This document shows positions 51,401 to 57,300 of a stretch of DNA of 64,000 nt, piece by piece. Each line of letters begins with the position of its first letter. Positions within the stretch are counted from its first letter, which is position 1. The position numbers were made by a program, and so were the translations under genes. Under the pieces are notes generated by a model, which saw only the letters and a program-made list of their open reading frames with translations, did not search any database and was not told the origin of the DNA. This stretch comes from Torreya grandis (lineage: Eukaryota > Streptophyta > Pinopsida > Cupressales > Taxaceae), in contig JARHVA010000001.1 in NCBI GenBank assembly GCA_037957365.1, positions 14,462,001 through 14,526,000 of the forward strand, written 5' to 3'.

Positions 51401-51621
51401 CGGCAAATAATGAGTAATAGTTATATATCAAAATCAGTCATGAATTAGTTCTTATTACAGTACACCCTCAAAATTCAGCCAGATAAGCATAAATCTATTC
51501 AACTAAATGTACACAACTTTTTTTTTGCTGTTTAATACTAACCGTCAGAGCAAGAATCTGGATCTTAGGATTCTTAATTCCTAGGCGCTTCTTGATTGCT
51601 TTGATCACTTCCTTTGCTTGT
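23523..51621 (-). CDS. TOM1-like (TOL) VHS-GAT protein, spliced, 5' end outside window
   Basis: Seen: eight exons on the minus strand (51621-51543, 51386-51288, 51157-51044, 48397-48237, 47452-47371, 25231-25146, 24904-24716, 24435-23523). All introns between them are GT-AG and all junction phases agree, giving about 573 codons before a TAA stop. The order is VHS domain C-terminal two thirds (exons 2-4, motifs [28 protein letters not shown]), a Pro-rich linker ([11 protein letters not shown]), GAT domain (exons 6-8, motifs [31 protein letters not shown]), and a low-complexity tail with PAPWD and a terminal [14 protein letters not shown] block. Known: plant TOL proteins bind ubiquitinated membrane cargo through VHS and GAT and feed it into ESCRT sorting at plasma membrane and endosomes. 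Inference: an active gene, since about 1.7 kb of coding sequence is free of stops. The first exon (start codon and first VHS helices) was not found and probably lies past 64 kb. The member of the TOL family cannot be assigned. Confidence 0.93.
24716..24904 (-). CDS. TOL exon 8 (third GAT helix and acidic linker)
   Basis: This exon is 189 bases, starting [20 protein letters not shown] and ending NLTQLAR. It completes the Ser codon of exon 7 and gives two bases of an Arg codon to exon 9. The LLGQGL-LNDDL-RVL-KHD run is the GAT ubiquitin-binding helix. An acidic stretch ([10 protein letters not shown]) follows, as in several plant TOLs. The acceptor is ATTCAG and the donor CGCAG|GTAGTT. Confidence 0.94.
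25146..25231 (-). CDS. TOL exon 7 (second GAT helix)
   Basis: This exon is 86 bases, starting [20 protein letters not shown] and ending HLVNTT plus two bases of a Ser codon. Its acceptor is GTGCAG and its donor TTC|GTATGT. In TOL proteins this peptide follows directly on the LDPRSKE of exon 6, so the phase-0 junction across the giant intron is supported by the protein as well as by the splice sites. Confidence 0.94.
25569..26889. other. Intronic stretch between TOL exon 7 and the gag relic
   Basis: Probably the decayed downstream part of the Gypsy-3 element: the minus strand near 26620-26880 still fits gag in shifted frames. Below 26.3 kb no domain could be recognised on either strand. Confidence 0.4.
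26890..27174 (-). pseudogene. LTR-retrotransposon gag fragment (minus strand, Gypsy-3)
   Basis: The frame reads [40 protein letters not shown], the start of a Gypsy-type Retrotrans_gag domain. A downstream frame (26877-26623) includes [22 protein letters not shown] sequence in shifted frame. It lies about 650 bases downstream, on the same strand, of a tRNA-Met-like primer site and LTR unit. No pol sequence was recognised farther along, so the copy is truncated. Confidence 0.75.
27334..28158 (-). repeat. 416-bp tandem duplication of LTR and primer-site unit
   Basis: Positions 27334-27749 and 27750-28158 are copies at a constant 416-base offset (for example GACATGTA at 27391 and 27807, AAGTTTTATT at 27546 and 27962). 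On the minus strand each unit is an LTR-like sequence followed by a primer-site region. In the 28-kb copy this reads TTGGTATCATAGCGG (complement of 27822-27836), close to the initiator-Met tRNA site used by many plant elements. In the other copy it is degraded. They belong with the gag fragment below 27.2 kb. Confidence 0.82.
27822..27836 (-). other. Primer binding site (initiator-Met tRNA type)
   Basis: The minus strand reads TTGGTATCATAGCGG directly after the LTR-like end GATCTAGATCA. The common plant site is TGGTATCAGAGCGG, a one-base difference. It marks the transcription direction and the 5' LTR (about 27837-28158) of the truncated Gypsy-3 copy. Confidence 0.75.
28360..28478 (+). repeat. 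Inverted-repeat arm (left)
   Basis: This stretch (GTTGTGCAGAATGCATTGAT, AAAATCTACACCCC, CCTTGACCCCACAA) recurs in inverted orientation at about 29937-30050. Mismatches are few over about 110 bases. The arms are about 1.46 kb apart. They could be termini of a foldback or DNA element, or two opposite copies of a repeat family. Terminal structure and target duplication were not established. Confidence 0.7.
28480..29766. other. Region between inverted arms, no gene seen
   Basis: The minus-strand frame 29277-29759 (160 residues) is rich in Leu, Phe and Ser but reads across short DNA repeats: the phrase GCGAAAAGAACAGTTCAA recurs with a 27-base period at about 29494-29564, and a GTAAAGGGTTT phrase is repeated. 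It has no family resemblance, and I take it as chance. No transposase motif was seen. Confidence 0.5.
29767..30219 (+). repeat. Direct repeat of about 160 bp, offset 293
   Basis: 29767-29926 and 30060-30219 share GAACAGCAAGGGCACAGTGC and a long, nearly identical run through TGATGACCCCCAAACTTAAA to GGAATTGAAGCCCTA. The intervening bases hold the right inverted-repeat arm. Together with 28360-28478 this points to repeated insertion or local duplication of one repeat family. Confidence 0.85.
29937..30050 (-). repeat. Inverted-repeat arm (right)
   Basis: The reverse complement of this stretch matches 28360-28478, including TTGTGGGGTCAAGGGG and GTGTAGATTTTGA phrases. It lies between the two copies of the 160-base direct repeat described next. 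Confidence 0.7.
30540..33205 (+). pseudogene. LINE (non-LTR retrotransposon) relic, interrupted by Gypsy-2
   Basis: Plus-strand pieces in LINE order. An ORF1-like segment is at about 30560-30900 ([29 protein letters not shown]). An APE-type endonuclease is at about 31040-31800 ([48 protein letters not shown]). The C-terminal end of RT and the region after it is at about 31800-32160 ([24 protein letters not shown]). A zinc-binding tail is at about 32700-32950 ([20 protein letters not shown], then RCPIYYEI). The central RT palm, with the YADD-type site, is missing, so a large deletion joins endonuclease to the RT end. Several frameshifts are present. Confidence 0.85.
33211..33727 (+). repeat. 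Gypsy-2 5' LTR
   Basis: This is 517 bases, TG...CA ended, matching 45566-46097 from end to end. The next bases, ATGGTGCAGTGAGCGTGG, contain a TGG two bases after the LTR and are the candidate primer binding site; the tRNA is not identified. Confidence 0.94.
33728..35227 (+). other. Gypsy-2 leader and 5' gag region
   Basis: Between the 5' LTR and the readable gag end the plus strand carries only short frames. Related elements encode the N-terminal gag here, and I see no convincing domain. Purine-rich stretches (about 34260-34620) are notable but unassigned. Confidence 0.5.
35228..36215 (+). pseudogene. Gypsy-2 gag relic with zinc knuckles
   Basis: The capsid end ([49 protein letters not shown]) is followed by a CCHC knuckle [14 protein letters not shown] near 35590. 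A second pair is in the 36011-36220 frame: [14 protein letters not shown] and the looser [15 protein letters not shown]. Knuckles bind the RNA genome. Several stops and at least one frameshift separate the pieces. Confidence 0.88.
36700..37006 (+). pseudogene. Gypsy-2 aspartic protease relic
   Basis: At 36749-36790 one frame reads [13 protein letters not shown], matching the active-site segment of this Gypsy group, where D-S/F-G-S-VN-P is usual. A TAG follows at once, and the 36815-37006 frame continues with a protease-like strand. The frame is broken before and after. Confidence 0.65.
38350..39140 (+). pseudogene. Gypsy-2 reverse transcriptase relic
   Basis: Pieces at 38419-38607 ([34 protein letters not shown]) and 38616-38987 ([20 protein letters not shown], then [11 protein letters not shown], and [20 protein letters not shown]). 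The YLDD catalytic motif is intact. A stop after KKFG and a frameshift before the second piece inactivate it. Confidence 0.95.
39153..39641 (+). pseudogene. Gypsy-2 RNase H
   Basis: A 162-residue open stretch: [60 protein letters not shown], then [15 protein letters not shown]. The Asp, Glu and Asp positions (VDAS, TTERE, FTDHQAL) are all present, making this the best preserved domain of the element. It continues directly from RT in the usual Gypsy order. Confidence 0.95.
39850..40737 (+). pseudogene. Gypsy-2 integrase relic with internal duplication
   Basis: The weak zinc-domain remnant ([30 protein letters not shown]) is followed by the catalytic core [16 protein letters not shown], then [15 protein letters not shown] and [20 protein letters not shown], and [19 protein letters not shown]. 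The first Asp (TDYF) and the Glu (QVEASNK) are visible. The second Asp position reads LFSVKR and looks lost. A 114-bp tandem duplication (about 40330-40557) repeats the segment between them and breaks the frame. Confidence 0.92.
40330..40557 (+). repeat. 114-bp tandem duplication in Gypsy-2 integrase
   Basis: CTAAATACCACCATCAAGAC at 40336 and CTAAATACCACTATCAAGAC at 40450, followed in both by TCTGACGAAAGAGTTTATGA and the rest up to AAGTAGAGGCTT. The copies differ at few bases, so the duplication is younger than most decay of the element. 114 is a multiple of three, but a one-base difference (AAATGACA, AAATAGACA) shifts the frame. Confidence 0.93.
40890..41080 (+). pseudogene. Gypsy-2 integrase C-terminal domain relic
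   Basis: The frame reads [20 protein letters not shown], then [15 protein letters not shown] and [11 protein letters not shown], the usual end of Gypsy pol after integrase. It is separated from the core by stops at 40735 and beyond. Confidence 0.8.
41290..45190 (+). pseudogene. Gypsy-2 third ORF region between pol and 3' LTR
   Basis: About 4 kb of sense-strand open pieces after pol. 41809-42063 and 42136-42336 begin [20 protein letters not shown] and [21 protein letters not shown] Pro/Gln-rich segment lies near 42800-42980. A Lys/Glu/Ala-rich, probably coiled-coil segment runs about 43660-44160 ([20 protein letters not shown]). A final piece is 44684-45061 ([20 protein letters not shown]). 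I do not recognise the family. Plant Gypsy lineages related to Athila and Tat can carry an extra ORF here, sometimes called env-like. No signal peptide or clear membrane segment is visible, so envelope function is not supported. Confidence 0.5.
45566..46097 (+). repeat. Gypsy-2 3' LTR
   Basis: This is 532 bases, the partner of 33211-33727. It is preceded by CCAAGGAAG, a short purine tract that is the candidate second-strand primer, and by the phrase TTGTCTCAAGACGAGACAA, which is common just upstream of plant Gypsy 3' LTRs. Confidence 0.94.
46103..47065 (+). repeat. Retroposon-like sequence 3' of Gypsy-2
   Basis: This continues the pre-insertion sequence after the target duplication. Part of it (about 46150-46340) is a diverged copy of 56995-57200 (shared phrases GACCA..AGGCA, CTTGCTTCCTCC, GTGATCGATAA). 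It also contains a 46-bp tandem duplication and ends in T-rich sequence. It may be the 3' part of the LINE, or an older separate retroposon. No protein domain was recognised. Confidence 0.45.
46541..46632 (+). repeat. 46-bp tandem duplication
   Basis: CTTTCTATTGCTATTGGTTG at 46541 and 46587, followed in both by TATCCTTCA.TCCCATTGAC. Nearly identical copies indicate a recent duplication within the retroposon-like sequence. Confidence 0.9.
47371..47452 (-). CDS. TOL exon 6 (first GAT helix)
   Basis: This exon is 82 bases, reading [20 protein letters not shown] and ending LDPRSKE. It completes the Ser codon begun in exon 5 and ends in phase 0 at GAG|GTAAAT. The [18 protein letters not shown] pattern is the start of the GAT three-helix bundle. 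The 3' neighbour exon is 22 kb away. Confidence 0.94.
47453..48236 (-). other. TOL intron between exons 5 and 6 (784 bp)
   Basis: GT-AG intron in phase 2, donor GTATGT and acceptor TTTCTACAG. The minus-strand open frame inside it (47417-47728) overlaps exon 6 only by reading through the acceptor; the rest shows no family resemblance. Confidence 0.85.
48237..48397 (-). CDS. TOL exon 5 (Pro-rich linker)
   Basis: This exon is 161 bases, starting [20 protein letters not shown] and ending SSDVSGL plus two bases of a Ser codon. The RAG start continues the NELL of exon 4, and the FTPPQTQP block is the conserved linker between VHS and GAT in TOL proteins. The acceptor is TTTATTACAG and the donor AAG|GTATGT. 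Confidence 0.94.
48398..51043 (-). other. TOL intron between exons 4 and 5 (2.6 kb)
   Basis: GT-AG intron in phase 0. It is AT-rich, and I saw no coding segment, transposon domain or strong repeat in it. The open frames on both strands (for example 49816-50105) have no recognisable protein family and look like chance. Confidence 0.75.
51044..51157 (-). CDS. TOL exon 4 (end of VHS domain)
   Basis: This exon is 114 bases, 38 codons in phase 0, starting [20 protein letters not shown] and ending YSAYNELL. The [11 protein letters not shown] and YPQYY motifs are the most conserved part of plant TOM1-like VHS domains. The acceptor is TTTGCAG and the donor CTG|GTAAGG. Confidence 0.95.
51288..51386 (-). 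CDS. TOL exon 3 (VHS domain)
   Basis: This exon is 99 bases, 33 codons in phase 0, reading [20 protein letters not shown] and ending KIVKKK. The NCGD-VH-QVAE-D signature is typical of VHS. The donor is AAG|GTCTGG, a weak but legal GT site. The introns on its two sides are only 156 and 130 bases, in strong contrast to the kilobase introns elsewhere in the gene. Confidence 0.93.
51543..51621 (-). CDS. TOL exon 2 (VHS domain)
   Basis: This exon is 79 bases: one base completing a codon, then 26 codons reading [14 protein letters not shown] and ending LALT. The acceptor is AACAG and the donor ACG|GTTAGT. It matches the VHS helices in which plant TOLs read DPGQAKDVVKGIKKR, so the missing first exon should end in phase 2 just before the Gln. 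Confidence 0.9.
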
Positions 51622-53870
51622 CTGTTCAATCAAAGCCAAATTCACCAACACAGATCATACAAATACCACCATCGTCATATGTAAATTTATGAGGAAAAAA
51701 TAGAAGGCATAGCAGTCAGCCTACTCTGGACAAAACCATATCAACATCTCTAATGCAAATTTACAAACATAAAAATGCCTCGTAAAAGAAGATCTGGGAT
51801 AATATTATAAGAATCCGGATAATTCAGCATTGCACAGTAAGAAGCAACCACCGATTAGATGATGTTAGATTATATTGACTCCAGTGAACACCAAAAATCA
51901 TTTTTAATTTTGTAAAGCATAATCAAGAAAGCTAAGCCTACAAGTAGATTAGCATAGTTCTATGCCAATAAAGTCAGAGATGAAGGGATTTCTGGATATC
52001 CTGGATGACTTCTCGTACGTTAAACAACCACTGTATGGCTATACACATTTTATAAAAATTGTCAAGGTTCTAATATATAATAAATGGAGTGATGTTTCTG
52101 AAAGCCATTTTAGGTCATTGATAGGCAGCATGAATGACGTGAAAACAAATTCACCTGCTTAATGCCTCTAAAGGTAATGTTTTGATTATTCTTTGTGACT
52201 AACACATACATGTACAAATGCTTAGGGTCAGTTATTGCTGTAACACAGTTTCATATTACTGATGTAACTGACAAAATTTTAGAATATTTATTGACTACAT
52301 GCATAATATAATGTCGAAGAGGAAGCATGTAAGCAAGCATTAAAATAAGTGAGTACCTGGGTGAATAAATCAATGGACATGTTATAGACAAAAAGAATAG
52401 CATGTCCATCCATACTTATAATATATTAAAAAACAGTTGCAGAACCTACTTGCAACACATACTTTGTTAATTGATAGCGTGCACAAAGTGTCAAGTATTT
52501 AGCATGCATCGATAATCCTTGCTACCTCAAGAAACATGGAAGGCTGTATGGCCCTAGAACCGCAGTTTTAGATAAATACAAAATTGCTCAAGCACGTCAA
52601 TATTTGACATAAGATAGCTCAAATATGCAAGCATACAACCATACACATACATCCATGTGTACCATAATGAGATATATATCCACACTATGTTACAAGGTTC
52701 TACTGTTAAGGGGGACTGGTCACTGTATGGTAAGTATGCCATACGGTCAGGCCCTGGTACAACTGGGTCTATCCAAGGACGGACTCAGGCCGACCAGGAC
52801 AAACCCAGACTGGAACCATCAAGGACCCCACCGCCTAACGACCACTGCCAAAAGCAGCGAGCAGAAATATGAAGCCTCAAAAATGAAGAGAGCCACACTG
52901 AACAAAACCATGATGGCCGCCAACATTATTTTTCTTCTAATGGCATACATCTTTGCCCCAAAACCATCATCTCCATTGAATCATTTATGAGAATCCATGG
53001 TCCTAAAATGTTCAATTGTGTATTAGCCTCTGTCTTGTGAAATCTATCTTCGATTTGGGGCAATGAATTGCATACAAGGCTCAGAGATATTGCGGACTCG
53101 ACAAGAAGCTGCAGTCTGGAAACAAAATTGGACTCTGTCACGAACCAGCTATTGTCCCTGTTTCAATATCACTTTGGTGTTCACCAATGATCCGAAATGG
53201 TAGTTTATGCACATGCTCACTAATTACCCATTATCCAAATACTTAAATGACTTTCTCAAATTCCTGTATTTTTTACATGAAAATTGGCTTAAACAATTAT
53301 AATTCAGTATTTAAAAACTGAAATTAAAAGCAAGTGATGAAGAATAGAGAATACACAAACCGAGTTGATAACGGAGTTCACCCAAAATCGGGCTACGTCT
53401 CCAAATTCACTCAACGGTCAAACTGATTGATTAAAACGATGCAAAAATATCATTTCTTACATCAAATTCTCCCAATAAAAGGCTCTCGATCTACAAACAA
53501 GTGTCTGATGTCCTCTGGGAAGACTGGCTCTGGCTTTTCCGAACTATCTCTTGGTTGTCTCTCCCAAATGAGGGGCTACACAAGTTTGTTGTAATGTCTC
53601 TTGGATTCTATGCAATGGCTCTTGGCCTGAAATTGCTATTCTGGCAGGATAGACATACAAACTTGCTTTGTCTCCCAATAAGGGGCTAGAAGTTCCCTGT
53701 AATGTCTCTAGGAGGTTTGTGCACCGGGCTTTTGGCCTTCAATGTGCTCCTCCTATAATATCAGACATAGAAACCTTGTTTTCTCCTCTTATTTTTCTTT
53801 ACAAGGGCTTTAAAACTTACAAGCTTTCTTGTGTATTGTTAATTACAATATTGAGTCTTTTATAGTGTTT
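51622..53870. other. TOL intron 1 segment without recognised genes
   Basis: Short frames such as 52625-52990 show no family. At 53560-53750 two degenerate copies of a CCCAAT-AGGGGCTA..GTAATGTCTCT phrase about 125 bases apart suggest a worn tandem repeat. Otherwise nothing is seen. Confidence 0.5.
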
Positions 53871-53879
53871 CCAAGGACG

Positions 53880-54230
53880 TTGATTTATGAGTTAAAGCCT
53901 TATCCCTTTTGCATAGGGTTAGGGGTTCAAATCCCCTTCGAATATATGCCTCATATCCTTTGTTTTTAGCAAGAAATCCAAAAATTATGGGATAAATACA
54001 AAGTCTTGCTTTTGGTTTGCCAAATATGGTGTACCTTGTTGTTGGGCCTTAAAAATAGCCCAAGTGGGGTGAGAGGGTCGAGCCCCACTCCAACTCCCAC
54101 AAATTAGCTTATGAGGAGGCCTTTTTTGGCGCTTTGAATAATGTCTTATCCCACTTTGGTAGGGATAACAATCAAAAACTTTTTAAGAGATAAACTTCAT
54201 CCCTTGTAACTTGGTCATAAGACCATGTAT
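53880..54230 (+). repeat. Putative tRNA-derived SINE-like segments
   Basis: Near 53924 the sequence AGGGGTTCAAATCCCCTT has a 5-bp stem and 7-base loop like a tRNA T arm and fits the polymerase III B box (GGTTCAANNCC), with GAGTTAAAGCC upstream in a possible D-arm position. About 160 bases on, GAGGGTCGAGCCCCACT is a second T-arm-like motif. No tRNA with a full cloverleaf was recognised. No target duplication was established. Confidence 0.4.
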
Positions 54231-55169
54231 TACGTGGGACTTGCCTTGGAACTCATAGCACTTGGTGGAGCTTTGTGAATGCTACATTGAATGCTATGAT
54301 TGGTCCACATATTAAGCCGTATAAGTCCAGTCTGTTGATGATGTCAACATTGTGTTATTTTTTTCCATGTTTGTTGCCACCTTCACCAAGACATAACTTT
54401 CACATACAATGTCCATTTGACCCAATTCAAATTGCGTTGGAAAGCTCTCGACGAGCTCTTCGATGTGCAGACAGTTTTGGGAAGATTTGAAACCATCTAA
54501 TTTGGTCACTAGTGGAAATCCTCTTGGATCAACCAAGATGCTGATGCAAATGGGAGAAAAATCAATCATGCCCAGTGCATGTGTGGAAGACCCCAATACC
54601 GCCCTCGCCAACGGAAGATGACACAGATTACAACATTGTTGTCATATTTTGCACCAAAGCCTTAAAACTTTCATTGATCGAATAATCCACTGATAAATTT
54701 TGTAGAGGTATTGAAAATTTGCAATTCAAATAACAATTATGGCTGCCTATGTTATATATGTGCACTAAAATTTAATATATACCATTCGTAAAAAGATATC
54801 AAATAACATAATGGGTTTAGATTATTTTGTTAATATATTACTTCAAATAAATTCTGAATTATAAATCTTAATAAGTCACTGTATGTTTTGCATTAGTTAT
54901 TTTTCATTTTATTTTGAAGCTATTAATTAGCATATAGTCTCAATTAAATTTTAAAGAATATAATATTATAATTCACCTGAAATTATTTCTTATAACAATT
55001 ACAAAAAATAGTTTTAAAAATAAATAAATAAACTTATTTCTTATAAAAATTACAAGAAATAGTTTTAAGAAATTATATTTAATTAAAACTTTAAACATGA
55101 TGTGTGCATGGTTTAAAAATCATAACTGCACCTAATATTATGTAGATATTTTTTCTTATTTGGCTATAC

Positions 55170-55275
55170 ATTTTATATTTTATATATTTTTTGTACGGCT
55201 GTAGCCCGGGCAAAAAAAATGAAGTATTGGCATATGCATATCCATAATGTACCAGAACCAAGATCAGATACTTAG
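55170..55275 (+). mobile_element. Relic of a hAT 3' end of the same family
   Basis: TTTGTACGGCTGTAGCC, CATATGCATATCC, TGTACCAGAACCAAGATCAG and the end ATACTTAG parallel the right end of the 59.4-63.1 kb element (TTTGTACAGCCATAACC, TGTACCAGTATCAGGATCAG, CTACTTAG). No left end or transposase is seen nearby, so it is a fragment or the end of a small non-autonomous copy. Confidence 0.7.
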
Positions 55276-55416
55276 CATATAAATAACAAGGTTGACCCAT
55301 ATAACCACCTATAGTCATTTAAAAAATAAAATACTTCTAAATGTGCACACTTGTGGATCCCATGACTGGAGTAGATATTATAAATATCATATTGCATGTA
55401 TTAAATGTACATACAA

Positions 55417-56007
55417 GTGCACCTGAGTTGGCCTAATGGTGAAAAACATGTGCTCCCAAAAAAGAGGTCACAGGATCTAATCCTGTAGGGGGTAAGGTAT
55501 GCACACCTTCGTGAAAAGTATCCACATGCAATGGGAGAACTGGCTCAGTATTCAATGCAACAAGGGTCGGCAAGTGGATTGAAACATGTGTTCAATGCGA
55601 CGAGGCATTGCATAGTCCATGGCTAGAGATACTATTCACCGCTGGTTTGGGCATTACGGTTATAAAAATGCATGTACCCAAACTTTTCACCGATGAGATG
55701 GGGGTGTGTTGGTAAAGCAACTTGGTTGTCACATGCACCACCCAGGTTCAAATCTCAGAGTTATTGGAGGCCGGTTGTGGCCGATCATTGGTATTATGCC
55801 AATTGTGGCCGTTTCATTCGTATTCGCCGGTTGTGGCGGTATTGTTGATATTCGCCAATTATGGCGGTATTGTTGGTATTCAACGGTTGTGGCGGTATTG
55901 TTGGTATTCGCCGGTTATGGCCGTATTGCTAGTATTGGCCGGTTGTGGCCGCTGAATCGTAACCGGTTGTTGCTCCGGTGAAAAGCTTCGTATCTATCTA
56001 AAAAAAA
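55417..56007 (+). mobile_element. Composite SINE-like retroposon with perfect 15-bp target duplication
   Basis: TAAATGTACATACAA stands at 55402-55416 and again at 56008-56022. Between them is a 591-base insertion ending in an A run (about 56000-56007), the structure of a target-primed retroposon. The 5' end resembles a tRNA promoter (GAGTTGGCCTAATGGTG as A box, AGGATCTAATCCTG as a B-box-like arm at about 55472). A second tRNA-like head follows at about 55695-55762 (GTTGGTAAAGC, then CAGGTTCAAATCTCAG). Then comes a 28-bp minisatellite, a short tail (GTGAAAAGCTTCGTATC) and the A run. Known: plant SINEs are tRNA-derived and made by LINE machinery. Inference: a dimeric SINE with a captured tandem array. 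Confidence 0.88.
55771..55980 (+). repeat. 28-bp minisatellite inside the SINE-like insertion
   Basis: Six consecutive units of exactly 28 bases (55771, 55799, 55827, 55855, 55883, 55911) of the form CCGGTTGTGGCGGTATTGTT followed by GGTATTCG, with a shorter seventh and a fragment. CCGGTT alternates with CCAATT and ACGGTT. The array is GC-richer than its surroundings and is open in more than one frame, which only reflects the repeat. Confidence 0.95.
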
Positions 56008-56994
56008 TAAATGTACATACAAAACTTACAACATGTGAAAAACAATCAGCTTGATAAGGCCCTATAACATAGTATAAGGAAAAATTCTGGACTGGGAATG
56101 CAGTGCCAAAAACCTAAATTTTACTACATAAAATGTATTACTTAGGAGGAACAGAAACTCTGCAAAACTTACAACATGTGAAAATCAATCGGCTCAAAAA
56201 GGCCCTATAACATAGCATAAGGAAAAATTCTGGACTAGGAATGCAGTGCCAAAAACCTAAATTTTACCACATACAAAGTGTTACTTAGTAGAAGGAACTG
56301 AAACTCTGCAAGAGAACAAGTAGGCAATTTTCTGCCTACTTGCATACAGCCTGTCATTCTTCTTTGTCCAATTGTTCTCACCCTGCAGGTGGTCTCCCTT
56401 AAAAGACCCAACCCCTCTCACCGCATGCAGTTGTTCGTACTTCTTGTCCAATAGAGAATAAAGGCACCCAAGTAGGTGAGGAAGTTTGTCCCAACATATA
56501 CTACAAGGTAAAGACCTCAACTGAAACCCACCTGATGATTTTTATTGACATCCTAAGGTATTCTAAGCTTAATATGTTCTAAGCAGAGCCTGGATAATGC
56601 ATAGTTGGAAATCCCATGGTTGGCAGGCTTAGCCTGTCTAAAAGTCTCTCTGTTTCAATTCCACAATGCCTAACACTCTGCTCAGGTATAAAATACAGCT
56701 CTGTCTTTGGAGGAATGCACGTATTGCTCCAGTTATGTCCCCCCCCCTGCCCTGTTCTTTTTTCATTATCCAGGTCAGAGGCGTTTGGTCTTTTACATTC
56801 ATGAAGTACTTGCTTTCAGATATCAGCTTCTTCAGTGGACTACCAGGGCTAAAAAAGAATTTAGCTTCTTTAAGTCTCTAAAGGTGTCATGCACCCCTTA
56901 GCAATGGCAGTCATTAGCGCAGATAATGATAGATTCTTAGAACAGCATTGCCCTCCATGAGCATTCACCATGGTACCTCTTGTTCTCGCTTCAG

Positions 56995-57300
56995 GTATGG
57001 AGGGTCAACCACTCTTCATCATTCAAAGTCAAGACCATAGAGGCAGACAGCAACTGCCAATTTCTCTTTACATCCTGAAGGATCGGCGAATGTGGATGTC
57101 AGGCGAGGATTTTGGGGGAGCGCCTTGCTTCCTCCCAAAATTATTCAGTCGGGCCCAGTTATCCTAGATCATTCTCTTGAAGACATTATCAAAATATGTA
57201 TTGGCACACTTGTGGTGATCAATGAAAATGTTCATGGCAAAATACAAATGCCCATGGTGGAAATTATAAACTTAAATAAGCCTGAAAGACTTAGAGTGGG
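56995..57300 (+). repeat. Dispersed repeat related to 46150-46340
   Basis: Diverged copy of the sequence beside Gypsy-2 (GACCATAGAGGCA.., GGATGTCAGG.., CTTGCTTCCTCC.., GTGATCAATGAAAA). The frame 57092-57304 is open but unrecognised. Together with the A-tailed end at 63.35 kb it suggests a retroposon family. Confidence 0.6.

Noticed and set aside
52926..53141. Minus-strand 71-residue frame upstream of TOL exon 2
   Set aside because: It reads nothing like VHS sequence and would not join exon 2 in the required phase.
53900..53960. Functional tRNA gene
   Set aside because: Only a T-arm-like hairpin is convincing; acceptor stem and anticodon arm do not form, so it is listed only as SINE-like.
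55706..55981. Protein-coding gene with repeated peptides
   Set aside because: The frame is open only because of the 28-bp minisatellite, which is open in more than one frame.
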